Source: Mycogone perniciosa
Lineage: Eukaryota > Ascomycota > Sordariomycetes > Hypocreales > Hypocreaceae
Length of the DNA: 64,000 nucleotides
Direction: 5' to 3'
NCBI GenBank assembly: GCA_025331125.1
Contig: JAOALB010000003.1
Coordinates: 103,879 to 167,878, forward strand
Part shown: positions 44,903 to 56,556 of the stretch, in pieces
Position numbering within the stretch: the first letter of the stretch is position 1
How the letters are laid out: the number at the start of each line of letters is the position of its first letter
Translations under genes and position numbers: made by a program
Notes under the pieces: model-generated
The model's input: the letters and a program-made list of their open reading frames with translations, nothing else
Told to the model about the DNA's origin: nothing
Databases searched by the model: none

Positions 44903-45703
44903 GGCTGCTAGATGGAGGCTTGTCCAGGCGTAGATGGCGCGAGGAAGAATCAGAAGATCAGATTATATGACCTGAAAACGAATCAAATAAGCTTTGCAGG
45001 CGTTTCGGTGTTTGTGTGAGGTTAAAGAGCTATTAGGTGAATATTCATACGTGGGAGATGGTTGGTTTGAGGTTGAGGGCCCCGGTAGTTTCCGAGGAGA
45101 AGGAGGCGTACCTTTTTCGTTCGTCAACCAAGTAAAACAAATGTCAATGGTGACGGCAATGGTACAAAGAAAGAGAAATATGACGCTGAGATATTCCGTC
45201 AAGACCAGATCGGATTGTTGATCTCAAATAGAACAGAAATGGCGGCCCTAATGAAGTAGAGCAGGGAGTTGAGGCTTGCTCCTGAAAGCTATGGCCGTCT
45301 TGACATGCTCCCAGAGCATACAAAGACGGCTAGGGTGTATTATTTTCAGACTTGAAGGGAAGAAATTTCCGACTTGATTCTTTTATGTTGGGGACTTTTG
45401 GTGATGCCAGTTGAAAGTATGATATTTCTGAGTTTCTAGGTGAAGACGCGAATAGACGCGACGAGGGCCTTGTAAGCCGCTGCGGTCACTAAAATGCTAG
45501 ATAGATGACAGCGCTCTGAGTTGCATTAGTACAGTGGTGCTCGAACAGTACGTACCATCCATCTCTGTGCCAAAACGACATCCATATTGCGACACAAGCA
45601 ACTACCTATAGTACATACCATCAACAATAAAGCTATAGACAGACAAACAATCGAGTCACGGCATCTTCTAATTGTCTGCAACCATGGTCTGCCGGTCAGA
45701 ACC
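44903..45703. promoter_or_regulatory. Shared divergent promoter region of the Dpb3-like and CLC genes
   Basis: About 800 bp between divergent start codons. An in-frame upstream extension of the CLC frame reaches Met 45587 but lacks family support. A 79-codon minus frame at 44963-45202 has one hydrophobic stretch but no family likeness and is not called. Confidence 0.5.
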
Positions 45704-48436
45704 ATGAGTTCACGAACAACATCCTTCGCCCGAAGCCCCGGTCTTCCTCGTCGCCTGTCCATAAGCTCTCGCCTATCCGTCGCAGTCTCCTATGCCGAGC
45801 AAGGAGAGGCCGTCGCTCAGCCTGCGCCAGGAGAGGGCCAGATAGAGGAGGAGATTGACGAGATTAAGAGATATGAGGTAAGGAACCTGCTGCCGGAGCG
45901 CAAGGCTTGGAGACGGTTGCTGACATGGATCCTCCAGGACTTTACGACGATAGGTAAGACGTTGTCCATCGGATTGCGACTCGAGCGCTCGGACTGATGC
46001 AGGCTGTCAGATTGGGTTCAAGATGCTGCGCGGGAGCAGGCAAGACGGAAAGCTCGCAGGAAACGTGCGGCGGGCGTATACGAACTCGGCCAGCCAGGCT
46101 GGAAATACCGACTGTGGGAGTCCTACGATGCGGCGCAAGGATGGATCGTCGTCACCATTATTGGCGCTGCGATTGGGATGAATGCGGCATTCTTGAACAT
46201 TGTGACTGAATGGCTCGCCGACATAAAGATGGGATACTGCACGACAGCATTCTATTTGAACGAAAACTTCTGCTGCTGGGGAGAAGATAATGGTAGGAGT
46301 CTATCTACATTGCGAAGCAACAAGTACTGCGCTTACACTTCTCCCAGGCTGTGCGGAATGGCATCGCTGGACAGGCTTTGGCCCTCTCAATTACTTCATC
46401 TACTTCTTGTTTGCGGTAAGGACATGCGAGCCCAGGGGATCCTTTAACCAAGTAGCATCTGACTTATATCACAGACCTTCTTTGCCTTCGTATCTGCGAC
46501 GCTGGTCAAGTCATATGCACCATACGCAGCTGGCTCAGGCATCTCGGAGATCAAGTGCATCATTGCCGGGTTCGTTATGAAGGGCTTCCTGGGATTCTGG
46601 ACCCTCGTTATCAAGTCCATCTGCTTGCCCCTAGCCATTGCCTCCGGCTTGTCCGTTGGAAAAGAAGGTCCGAGTGTTCACTACGCGGTCTGCACCGGTA
46701 ATGTCATTTCGCGACTATTCAAAAAGTACAAGAGCAACGCCTCCAAGACTCGTGAAATTCTGAGTGCCTGTGCTGCTGCAGGCGTGGCTGTTGCGTTCGG
46801 CAGCCCTATTGGGGGTGTACTCTTCTCTCTCGAAGAGATGTCCAGCTATTTCCCCCTCAAGACCATGTGGCGAAGCTATTTCTGTGCTTTGGTTGCAACA
46901 GCTGTCCTGTCTGCCATGAACCCCTTCCGGACAGGGCAGTTGGTCATGTTTCAGGTCAAGTATGACCGAGACTGGCATTTCTTCGAAATCGTATTCTATA
47001 TAATCATTGGCATATTCGGTGGACTTTACGGAGCTTTCGTCATTAAGTGGAATCTACGGGTTCAAGCTTTTCGGAAGAAGTATCTCACCAAATACGCCAT
47101 CCTAGAAGCAACGCTCCTGGCTGCCGGGACGGCCATTATTGCCTACCCAAATGTCTTCTTGAGAATCGACATGACCGAGAGCATGGAGATCCTCTTCCTT
47201 GAATGCGAGGGCGCTGAAGACTATCATGGGCTTTGCGAACCTAACAAGCGACTCGGAAACATCATCTCATTGGTTTTTGCAACCGTACTGAGGGTCCTTC
47301 TAGTCATCATCTCATATGGATGCAAGGTGCCCGCGGGTATCTTCGTACCCTCCATGGCTATTGGGGCCTCGTTTGGACGGACTGTCGGCATCATCGTTCA
47401 AGCTATACATGAGGCGAATCCTGGGAGCGTTTTCTTCTCAGCATGCAAGCCAGATGAGCCCTGCATCACGCCGGGGACCTATGCCTTCCTGGGCGCCGCC
47501 GCGGCTTTAAGCGGCATCATGCACCTGACAATGTCGGTGGTTGTAATCATGTTTGAACTCACCGGTGCTCTTACTTACATCCTGCCCACAATGATAGTTG
47601 TCGGTGTCACCAAGCTCGTCAGCGACTTATCGGGTAAAGGAGGCATTGCAGATCGTATGATCTGGTTTAATGGCTTCCCATTCCTTGACAGCAAGGAGGA
47701 GCACAACTTTGGAGTTCCAGTCTCCCAGGTCATGCGGACCTCAGTGGTATCTCTGCCTGTCAATGGCTTGACTCTCAGTGAAGTTGAGCAGCTCCTAGCT
47801 GATGACAAGTATCAAGGGTTCCCCATTGTGACAGATTGCAACTCCAAGACGCTGGTGGGGTATATTGGAAGGACAGAGCTACGATATGCTATTGATCGTA
47901 CAAAGCGAGAGCGGCCAGTTTCTGAGGATACAAGGTGCATGTTCGCACCACATCAAACTCATAATCCTATCACGCCCATTACCTCCACTGTTGCTCACAC
48001 GGACGCCGTGGCATCGTCACCCCTCGATTTTAGTCGATACATCGATGCTACACCTGTGACGGCTCATCCTCGTCTTCCCTTGGAAACAGTCATGGAACTA
48101 TTTCGCAAGATCGGCCCTCGCGTTATTCTCATCGAGTACCACGGGAAACTCAGTGGTCTTGTCACTGTCAAGGATTGCCTGAAGTACCAATTCAAGGTCG
48201 AGGCGGCGGAGAATCCAAAAGATGATCACCGTATCGTAGAAGGGCAGGAACAGCTATGGAGCATCATTCGCAGAGCAGGACACTGGGTCTCTGGTCATAT
48301 TTCTACCGTCTCTAGAGGGAGAATTAGACTTAGTGGGCAGTTTGACGATGAGCGGATGCGTGGGAGAGGCGGGGCCATCTTGGACGGCGATGAAGATGAT
48401 GTAGATGAGGGGGTAGAGTTGGAAAGAAGACGATAG
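45704..48436 (+). CDS. CLC-family chloride channel / H+-Cl- exchanger (Gef1-like)
   Basis: Five exons: 45704-45877, 45938-45953 (16 nt), 46011-46292, 46348-46415 and 46475-48436, 833 residues. CLC proteins move chloride across Golgi, endosomal or vacuolar membranes as homodimers. The three selectivity-filter motifs are present: GSGIS (200-204), GKEGP (242-246) with gating Glu244, and GIFVP (468-472). About ten or more hydrophobic helices follow the N-terminal cytosolic leader, and two CBS-domain regions lie in the C-terminal tail (about residues 590-650 and 715-760). The conserved gating Glu suits an exchanger more than a passive channel, though this is inference. The micro-exon 45938-45953 restores the family wording RYEDFTTIDWVQDAAREQ. 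An upstream in-frame Met (45587) was rejected. The C-terminus ends in an acidic then basic tail. Confidence 0.95.
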
Positions 48437-48550
48437 ATGTTAATGCCTGTGTTTGAGGTATATTGCGTTGGCGTTACAAGGAAAGTCAAATTTACGATGC
48501 TTGAAATTTCGTACTTGGAAGTATATACATTGAATTCCTTTCTCCGTGGA

Positions 48551-49668
48551 CTATGGACTGTCCAAGTCAGGAACATCTTCGTCTTGATAATCCTTCCCTG
48601 CTACATCCTCTTGTGGCTCCTCATTAGGCACAGGCGCGTAACCTTCTTCTTCTGCTGCTGCTGCGGCTTCTTTGTCCCCTTCATCCTTTCGTCCAGCGAT
48701 GACACTCCCCACAACGAGGAGCGAGGCACCGGCCCACCACATTGGGGGCAAAGCCTCGGAGAAGATGATCATGCCCATGATGGCTGTGACGAGAAAGTTG
48801 GTGGAGGTATTCATGATGGAAACTTGTGTGGCGGATCTACCGCGCGCGAGGGCAGTGGTGAAGAGAGACCACATCTGACAAATGAGGTAAGTAAAGAAGA
48901 TTGATATTGTTATATTGTTATGGAAAGAGTTCAGGGGTTGGTACTTACGATGCCGTTGAATGTGAGATTGAGAACGAAGAAGAGCTAGAAGTAGTATATG
49001 TATGGTCAGCTTCTGGACAGATAAAAGAGAGCAAGGAATTCAGAGGACTAACAACTCGGACAACGAGTTCAACGGCTTTCTCATGGGTCGATATGCCGAG
49101 TACACCAGCTATTGTGCTAGATAACCTCGTGGTGAGTTCCGTGGTAGTCCTGCAGAGGCATCAAATCAGCATGCATGTCCATGTAAGCATGTTCATCTCA
49201 GTTCGAGTCTTACAGCTTGGCAAAGACGCCATTAAACGCCGCACAAGCACCGCTCGCGACAGCAAAAACAAGCCACTGCGTATGACCTCCAGAGCTCTCA
49301 GAATCCATCTTTGATTTCTCCTCAAGAGTCTCCTTCGAAGGAGGAGGAGGAGGAGGAGGAGGAGGAGGAGGAGGAGAAGGGCTCGGCTCTTGAGAGCCTA
49401 CATTGCCTGTACGACGCTTGCGCACCTCCATATTTGACTGAGCGGTTATGCGGGACATAACGGGACTCTTGGGCTCTTGGCGCTTGGTAGTGTTTTGACT
49501 AGTATTACGGAATACAAAGGAGATGCTCGTCATCCGTGAAAGACACATGGAGGGACCATCAGGCAACCAGGAGTCTGAACGTGGGAGTGTGGTTGGCGCA
49601 TGACAGGGGCCCCTGAATTCAGGGCTCCTTGGGCGTTTAGTCACCGCCATAGTGGCGCTGTCATTCAC
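48551..49668 (-). CDS. EamA / TMEM42-like multi-pass membrane protein
   Basis: Four exons: 49668-49214, 49149-49056, 48984-48949 and 48874-48551, 302 residues from the first Met. Hydrophobic helices in order: QWLVFAVASGACAAFNGVF, then ELVVRLFFVLNLTFNGIMW (made by splicing a 36-nt exon), then NFLVTAIMGMIIFSEALPP and WWAGASLLVVGSVIAG. That order and the short overall length match the small half-size drug/metabolite transporter relatives (TMEM42 group). The transported molecule is unknown. The C-terminal tail is acidic and disordered. The first 115 residues are poor in family signal and contain a polyproline run coded by a GGA microsatellite; the real start may be the Met at 49309 (MDSESSGGHT). 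Convergent with the CLC gene, with a 114-bp gap. Confidence 0.8.
49338..49376. repeat. (GGA)n microsatellite coding for polyproline
   Basis: About 12 GGA/GAG units. On the minus strand it reads as a run of about 11-12 Pro codons within the N-terminal part of the EamA-like gene, provided translation begins upstream of it. Confidence 0.85.
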
Positions 49669-50036
49669 TGGTGTGCTTTACTAGTAGTTGCCTCAGCGCC
49701 TCTTAGATATCCGATCTGTACTCCGTAGTACCAGACAGCATTCACATCAACAGCGAAATATTTAAAAGCAAATTTCATTAGATGTCCGTAAAGACACCTG
49801 TAAGCTATTCTTGTCCCGTCACAAATCCCATATCCCTCGTAATTATTACACTGTAAAAATAATATGAGCCATTGTGCCCGGAGGCGCATCTTTGTCTGTG
49901 TATCCGTAAGTCTCCCAAACGCCGCCCAAATGCAAACTGATCAACCCTTGTCGCCTTGTCGCCAGAGTATGGCTCTCTTCGCATGGTCGTCGCTCGAGTC
50001 TCTTGTCCAAAACGAACGAGGCTTGTGCCGACCGCC
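49669..50036. other. Intergenic region between TOA2 and the EamA-like gene
   Basis: About 370 bases in tandem on the minus strand: the TOA2 3' UTR and the promoter of the EamA-like gene, with TACTCCGTA at 49719. No gene is seen. Confidence 0.5.
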
Positions 50037-50546
50037 TTACTGTCCCTCGCCAGGCCGCTTGGCGTTGCAACTGACAATCTTGACCTTGTCCGCCACCACG
50101 GACTGACTGCCATTATCCATCTTGAAGGTCACGTTCTTGATCAGGAACGTCCAGACTTCATCGCAGAACCGGTACGTATCCAGGCTCCCCTATATTTCAA
50201 ACCTAGTTAGCCCAGATGCTTCATTCACTCCCAGGGCGCCCGGAAACCCTTTACACTCGGGCGCCTCTCACCTTGAATTGAAGCCGGCTTCTGACGTTCT
50301 TCTGCAGCGCCTCGGTAATCGCCTGGTCAAAGTTGCCCAGGATCTTCATTGCCAGTTGCGGATGGATGCGCTCCTCGCTAATGAGGTCGTCAAGTGTGTC
50401 CGTCAGAGCGAGCCCGATACTGTAACTATTAGCGACCGTGTGCAAAGCAGTAAGGTGCCTCCGACAGCGGCGGCAGCGCAGTAGTGTAGGTGAATATACC
50501 TGCTCCTACGGTAGAGTTCGTAAAATGATTGCGCGCCGGTCGCCAT
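50037..50546 (-). CDS. TOA2: TFIIA gamma (small) subunit
   Basis: Three exons: 50546-50500, 50419-50272 and 50189-50037, 115 residues, the standard length. TFIIA stabilises TBP on promoter DNA for RNA polymerase II. The N-terminal four-helix part reads FYELYRRSSIGLALTDTLDD, then ISEERIHPQLAMKILGNFDQ; the C-terminal beta-barrel reads LDTYRFCDEVWTFLIKN, then ADKVKIVSCNAKRP. These are strong family marks. Intron 2 (50190-50271) has two AGs after the CTAAC branch; the second (50190) gives the family wording FKGSLDTYRF, so I used it. Divergent from VMA16 with 392 bp between start codons. Confidence 0.97.
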
Positions 50547-50938
50547 GATTGCTGAACGTCTTTGAACTAGCGATTGGGATTTCTCGTTGTGCGATACAGA
50601 GAAGGAGGGGGGCGAGCGAATGTGGTTGTTTGGAGGCAACCTGAGCGTTTCTTTGGAGGTGCTGAAGGTGTAGGTTCGGCATACGGAGTAGAGTGACGGC
50701 ACCTAGGTGAAGCCGAAGGGAGGGGCTTTCTCGGGGTGCTGACTAAACGCTCCCCCGGAACAGCCTCAATCCCGCGTCATGTGACGTCGACGGTCGCTTT
50801 GGGGAACGCCCTTCCTGTGCTACGCCAACGTAACGTCGCGCCAGCTTGTCCAGGGAGCTCAGAAAGCTTCCAAGACCATACAATCAGCGCTGCCGCAACG
50901 CCCTTTTGTCGCGGAATAGAAGAACAACAGCCGGCACA
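50547..50938. promoter_or_regulatory. Shared divergent promoter region of TOA2 and VMA16
   Basis: A 392-bp gap between divergent start codons, with TACGGAGTA at 50682 and a TGACGTCGACG-type word near 50783 that resembles a CRE/ATF site. The regulatory reading is inference. Confidence 0.5.
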
Positions 50939-51749
50939 ATGAGTCTCACGTACGGAGTGGGCGGCATCGGGTCGTTTTTGATCGTGGTGGGAGCGTGTAT
51001 GTTGGCAATCGGCCTGTATCTGGATCCGGATCTGGATCGCAGGCAATGAATGATAGATGCCGCGACTGACGAATGGCTTAGATATGCTCTTTACTGGCAA
51101 CGGCGAGGCCTTCAACGTTGGTGCTTTTCTCGAATCGGTTTCACCGTACGCCTGGGCCGATCTGGGCATTGCCCTGTGTATCGGTCTCTCGGTCGTCGGC
51201 GCCGCATGGTGAACATGCCTCCATTCCCTCCAAAAACACGCCCGCGCAGAACTAACGCATCTTTCCGCAGGGGCATCCTCATCACCGGATCCACGATTCT
51301 CGGCGCAGGCGTCAGAGCCCCTCGAATTCGAACCAAGAACTTGATCTCCATCATCTTTTGCGAAGTCGTGGCCATCTACGGCGTCATCATGGCCATTGTC
51401 TTCTCGTCCAAGGTTGACGCCGTCCGGGGCGCAGAGCTCTACTCGGCCGACTCATACTTTACTGGCTACGCTTTGTTCTGGTCAGGATTGACGGTCGGCA
51501 TGTGCAACCTCGTCTGTGGTGTGGCTGTAGGTATCAACGGAAGTGGAGCTGCCCTGGCCGATGCTGCTGATGGTTCCCTGTAAGGCCCTCTCATTAAATC
51601 AGAGGGCTCCTGTGGTTGCTAACTAATAGGACAGGTTCGTCAAGATTCTGGTCATTGAGATTTTCAGCTCCGTTTTGGGCCTGTTCGGTCTCATCGTCGG
51701 GCTGCTGGTCTCCGGCAAGGCCCCTGGCTTCGGTGCCACGCCCAGTTAG
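50939..51749 (+). CDS. VMA16: V-ATPase membrane-sector subunit c'' (proteolipid)
   Basis: Four exons: 50939-50996, 51082-51208, 51271-51579 and 51635-51749, 202 residues. Subunit c'' is one of the proteolipids of the rotating Vo ring that carries protons into the vacuole. After a first hydrophobic helix comes TGNGEAFNVGAFLESVSPYA, then the classic ADLGIALCIGLSVVGAAWGI, GVRAPRIRTKNLISIIFCEV (with the essential membrane Glu), and two further helices. That wording separates c'' from c and c'. The first donor is GTATGT at 50997, which joins the first helix to MLFTGNGEAF; reading on without this intron gives an early stop. All introns are 55-85 nt with GT-AG ends. Confidence 0.95.
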
Positions 51750-52082
51750 ACGTCTTTTGAGAGGGTCAAATCTATCTTGCCACTGTAACACAGCCTCTCA
51801 TCACCCGAAGAGCGGGAAACGATATATGCATGGCGCCAATAATTTTTGGTTGGGCGTTTGGAAGATCAGCTGGGGATGACATGTTTATGGCTGTATCACT
51901 AGCCCCTGGGAGTCAACTTGTACATTAGCCGAAGATAATTCAGCTAAATATGCCGGATTTAGGTATTAGAAAGCTTCAATATGCTTGAATAGCTGTCAAT
52001 CGAATAGAGTGCATGCTCCCAGAGATACAACATAGACATTGATCTTCGTGATCCAACAGGTAACTATACAAACATGCTAAAG
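51750..52082. other. Convergent gap between VMA16 and the molybdenum cofactor gene
   Basis: About 330 bases between converging stop codons, likely both 3' UTRs. Nothing else stands out. Confidence 0.5.
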
Positions 52083-54230
52083 CTACAGTCCTCGTACTGC
52101 ATTCATGAGCAGAGCATTAACTTTCGCACCCTTTTCCAGCTTCCCCTTCCCACTGGGCATACAAACCAGTGCGTTCGCCGACTTGAGACTACCAACCTTG
52201 GAGCTCCGCTGGCCCCCTGTGCTGCTGGCCGTCAAGAGGCCGTCCTGCCCAACTGCTACGACGGCACGGTGATATTCAGGCCTGGGATCCAGCGGAAAGT
52301 CATGCGCCAGGATGACAGGTACTTTGGGCAGGCCCGTTGGTGAGACACCCGACTGTTTGTGGAGTGATGGGAGGACAAAGAGGTGGAACGTCACCAAGGC
52401 TGACGCAGGGTTACCGGGAAGTGAGAAGATGACTTTGGAGACACGCTGTCCTGCGTTGTCCTTGACCGGGACAGTTGCAAACGTTGTTGGCTTTCCGGGC
52501 TTCATGGCAACCCGCCCAAAGTGAATGGTGCCACCAAGGGAGCGTTCGATGGTGGGCTTTAGGAGATCCAGCTCCCCCATGGATACGCCGCCTGTGGTAA
52601 TAAGTACGTCGGCTTGCCTAAATCCATGCCGCAGAGTCTCCTCCAAGGTACCAGGCTTGTCCTTGGCAATTCCTAGGTCGACGACATCGAATCCCCATTC
52701 TTTGGCGGCCGATATGAGGGTGATGCGGTTTGTGTCCCGTACTTCTCCGAGTTTCAGGTCCCCTGGCCGGCCATACTCAACAATCTCGTCTCCCGTGGAC
52801 AGTACACCGATAATTGGTCGTTTATACACTTTTGCTTCTGCCACACCAACTGCCGCAAGTAGGCCAATCTCGCCGCCAACCCCGGATATTTGCTCGCCCT
52901 TCTTGAGAATGATGGTGCCTTGCTCAATGTCACTTCCAACCTCCCGGATGTTTGCACCTTCTGTGACGCCCTCGGCTTGGATCTCTACCTCTTTTTCTTC
53001 CTTGCCATCATCAGTCATTGTTTTCAACTGGGTATCTTCGACCATTATGACAGAGGTGGCCCCGGGAGGCAATGGAGCACCGGTGGTTACCCTGGCAATT
53101 TTGCCTTCATTCAATGATCCAATTTGTCCAGGAGCTGCATGAGATACGCCAGTGACAGGAAAGACTCCCTTCATGGTCCCGTCTTTGGGAACCACAACAG
53201 CATAGCCATCCACGATACTAGCTCTGAAAGCGGGCACATTCTCTCGAGCCTTTACATCATCAGCAAGGACAGAACCGACAATTTTTTCATCCACATTGAC
53301 AGTTTCTACTTGAGGATCTGGCGTATGCTCCGAGATCATGGCGAGGGCGTCGTCGACTGACACCATAGGGTAAGGCGATTCACGGTGCCGACTGGTAGGG
53401 CCAAGATTCAAATCGTTGGAAAGATGAGTAGGATTTGGGTTCGTGAATCTCTGGAGCTTCCCGTGGCCATGACCGTGAGCATGAGAGTGTCCGTGATGGT
53501 GGTGGTGATGATGATGGTCGTGCTGGGGCGGTACTGTCTGGGAGGCGGTACGGTCAATTCCTGCATCAGCCTCGAGTCTTTTGATTCCGCCCGCGTGGAG
53601 AGCTCGCGAATTGGCGCCAGTAGCCTGGAGGCAAGCATGTGGTAGTGTCTTGATAATGGCTTGGAGGTTCTCCCTTGCGCCCTTGGGTGACCCGGGCAAT
53701 GTGGCAATAACCGTTTTGTTTCTTACACCAGCAGTAGGCCGTGACATCATAGCAACTTTAGAAATCAGAATGTTATGTTATGCAAAGCAAAGGTTGTTCT
53801 GGTTGTTGTGACGTACATGGTGTTATGGAGAGAGACGAGGACAACATGGCATGGACTAACCCAGGGGCAGTCTTGTGTATCAACGGAGCCACTGCCTGAT
53901 GATGCAATGTCAGCTCATCATGTGTAATTTTTTAAATATGGAGGGTTTTTTTTTTAGAAATACCTCTGGCGTGACGTCTGCTTGAGAGAACCCTGTGCCT
54001 CCCGTTGTGATGATGAGGTTGACAGCATCCGGGCCGTCTGTCCAGAGCATGATATGCTTCTGGATATCGAGGACATTGTCTGATACAATTCTCTCATCAA
54101 CAATTTCCCATCGCCCACTGCCATCTTGTCTTAACACATCACGAAGTATAGATGCGGAAGCATCGGCTGAGGGATCCTTTGCCGCTGTGGTCGAGACGAT
54201 GAGAATGGCTGCATTGAAGGGACCATCCAT
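52083..54230 (-). CDS. cnxE: Molybdenum cofactor synthesis protein, fused MogA-MoeA (cnxE / gephyrin type)
   Basis: Three exons: 54230-53964, 53895-53817 and 53755-52083, 672 residues. The protein adenylates molybdopterin (MogA-like domain) and then inserts molybdate (MoeA-like domain), as needed for nitrate reductase, sulfite oxidase and xanthine dehydrogenase. The MogA domain covers about residues 1-175, with TTGGTG (75-80) and the split segment TPE|AVAPLI. A His-rich linker at about 194-214 (eight consecutive His, then alternating Gly-His/Ser-His/Ala-His) joins it to the MoeA domain (about 245-672), which has FRASIVDGYAV, GVLSTGDEIV, TTGGVSMGELDLLK and SLPGNPASALVTFHLF. The domain order MogA then MoeA is that of fungal CnxE and animal gephyrin, and opposite to plant Cnx1. 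Divergent from POP5. Confidence 0.96.
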
Positions 54231-54764
54231 GATGGTGTCTGGGCTAATCTGATATGACGAATTCCAAAAAAAGAGGAAAAAGGCAAAATGTGGTAAATAA
54301 ATCTCAGATTAAATGCCAGTTATACAAGAATCTCCCGTGTCTCGCACAGTCTCATCAACGCTCATGGATGGCTGCAAAGGTTAAATAGGGTATGGATGTG
54401 TTAGGTTATCTTGCTCGTGGATGGGGATTTACTTGCATGTGCTGTTGGGCGCTGATAACAGCCTTTTTAGTGGGCAGACCCCCGCTGTAATATTTCGTTT
54501 TAGCGCTGGGCCAGGCTTCAATGTTCTGGAATCACGGATAATGATTGCTTGTACCGAACTTTTTCCCGTCGGGTTATCGGTTTCGGTATTCTTCGTTTCT
54601 TTGCGCCCGCTTCTGCATCGCGAGGTTTCATTGAATCGCGTCCACCTCATCCACATTCGTCTCAGCCATTGTGGAGGTCTTTCAATCAACCGAATATTTC
54701 CCCAAACGAGAAATACTTAGGCTGGTCGCTACTTTACTATTGTCACTTTCAAAAGGTCCTCATC
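54231..54764. promoter_or_regulatory. Shared divergent promoter region of cnxE and POP5
   Basis: A 534-bp gap between divergent start codons, so both promoters should lie here. I see no outstanding element. Confidence 0.5.
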
Positions 54765-55369
54765 ATGGTGCGCATCAAGGAGCGATATCTCCTTGTCAAC
54801 ATCCTTTATCCTCCAGAGCCGGCAAAAACTGGCAAATCCAATGTGCCAGATCTTGTGGTCCAGCGCCAGCCTACTATCGAGAGGTTGACTCCGCAAGCCC
54901 TTCTCAAGGCCATCAGAGCTGAAGTCTCACTCCTCTTTGGAGATTATGGGTCAGGGGCTTTGGAGGGCAGTCTCTCCGGTATGCCGTCTTATCGTCAATG
55001 AATATGAAGAGCATGTGTTAACGTGATGTGATAGTCAAATACTTGTCTCTGGCCACTTCAACATTTATCCTGAGGTGTCCAAGGGCTCATTACCAGCTGC
55101 TATGGTCTGCATTGACCTTTATGGATCGCGTCCCCGTCAGGGACGGACGACCATGCATCTTCCGTGTTGTTCGCGTCAGCGGCACTATTCGCAAGGCGGA
55201 AGAAGAAGCTATACGGCAGGCTAGAAAACTCATCCTAGCAGCCAAGGCAGAGGCCGAGTCGGATAACAAACCCTTGTCTATGGATACACTTCACGAACCG
55301 GATCACCTCATGCTGGACGTCACGGACCATTCTCACAGCGATGACGACATGGAAGATGATGAGGGTTGA
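54765..55369 (+). CDS. POP5: Pop5, RNase P / RNase MRP protein subunit
   Basis: Exons 54765-54978 and 55035-55369, 182 residues. Pop5 belongs to the protein core of RNase P (tRNA 5' processing) and RNase MRP. The N-terminus MVRIKERYLLVNILYP is diagnostic; TPQALLKAIRAEVSLLFGDY and the post-intron VKYLSLATSTFILRCPRAHY, then TFMDRVPVRDGRPCIFRVVR complete the RRM-like fold. The C-terminus adds an Ala/Glu/Lys helix and an acidic tail ending DDDMEDDEG. The intron (54979-55034) is 56 nt. An upstream in-frame extension starting at 54549 was not used, since the family starts at MVRIKER. Its stop codon lies 7 bp from that of GPN2 on the other strand. Confidence 0.96.
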
Positions 55370-55376
55370 AATGTGA

Positions 55377-56556
55377 TTATTTTTTCTTGATTACCTTGAC
55401 TCCGCTATCTTGCGGTATAGACATATCGCCAAAGTCAGGGTCCATCTCTGCTGGGGCTGACGAGACAAGCTCTGACTGTTCAAAGTCCATGGCCTGTTCC
55501 TCCTGCAGTCTGGCCTGCTCTTCTTCGACCTCTTGCTCAAGACGATCATATTCTTCCTTTTGGTCGATCCAGCGCTCCTGGAGCTCTTGCACCTCCAGCA
55601 TAGACGACTCATTCCTCATCGCAACCGCCCATACCGTATCATTGGCACCCTCTGCACCCCCAAAGATATACCCTCCTGCCCGATCAATAACCCGGAGTAG
55701 ATGCATCATACTCTTCTTATTCTCAACCGCCAAAACCTCGTACCGCACCAGCCCATAGCTTTCAATCATGTTTGCTATCGCTTCGTGTAACCGACCAAAC
55801 TGTTCATTTCGAAGAGTAGGCGATTCCGCTTCGAGGTGTGGCGTCAAATACGTCAGGTCATCGACATCGGTGTAATATTCGAGATTAAACGGAAGTTCGT
55901 CATACGAGGCCAGTTTGTCGATCTTGGATAGCACATTGATATGTGGCATATCCATCTGGATCATGGCTCGGAGTGATAGGAGGACATTGGAGACGTAAAG
56001 GGACGGTTGGGTTAGACAGAAGGAATCAGAGAGGTGAACACAGACGAACTGCAAGCAGGTCAGCATACTGGGTTTCCGAGGCCGAGCAAGGTCCACTGAC
56101 TCTAAAGCCACTCTTTTGAAGCTTGTAGAAAATGTTTCTTAGTGAGTTGTGGTGCGTGTAGAGCTCCACTTGTCCAGGACAGTCGAAGAGAACATAATCT
56201 TCCCCGAACTCTTTCAGTCCCTCCTCTAGCCACTCGAAATTTTGTTCAAGTTCTTCCAGGGCATACAATATTCCTCCGTTCGGCCCAAGTCGGTCGTCGC
56301 GCATGATATCCTCTAGCTTAACCAGGCTACGGATGTCCAGCGCACACGGGTAGTTGGTGTGATCGTTGGCCGGGTCGAGATTCACGACAGAGCACGCGCG
56401 CCCGATGGCGCCCATGAACTGGTGCACTGCGAGGTCGCCAAGTTAACATCACCCTGATCGAATTCGACAGACAGAGAGAGGTGCGAACGTACTGCCATCG
56501 CAATAGGTGCTCTTTCCCGCGCCGGGGCTTCCGAGAACGAGCTGTGCGAAGGGCAT
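55377..56556 (-). CDS. GPN2: GPN-loop GTPase 2
   Basis: Three exons: 56556-56493, 56426-56101 and 56048-55377, 353 residues. GPN GTPases act in assembly and nuclear import of RNA polymerases II and III. The Walker A is GSPGAGKST (residues 9-17), followed by GRACSVVNLDPAND, and the diagnostic Gly-Pro-Asn loop is in RLGPNGGILYALEELEQNF. DCPGQVELYTHH is the G3 region. The C-terminal 80 residues are an acidic coiled coil. The wording MPFAQLVLGSPGAGKSTYCDG and MHQFMGAIGR places it in group 2, not Npa3/GPN1 or GPN3. Intron 1 splits the codon right after the Walker A segment. It shares its 3' end region with POP5 and a 392-bp divergent promoter with NTE1. Confidence 0.96.

Noticed and set aside
44963..45202. 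79-codon minus-strand frame with one hydrophobic stretch
   Set aside because: Lies in the divergent promoter of two firm genes, and nothing besides a single hydrophobic run supports it.
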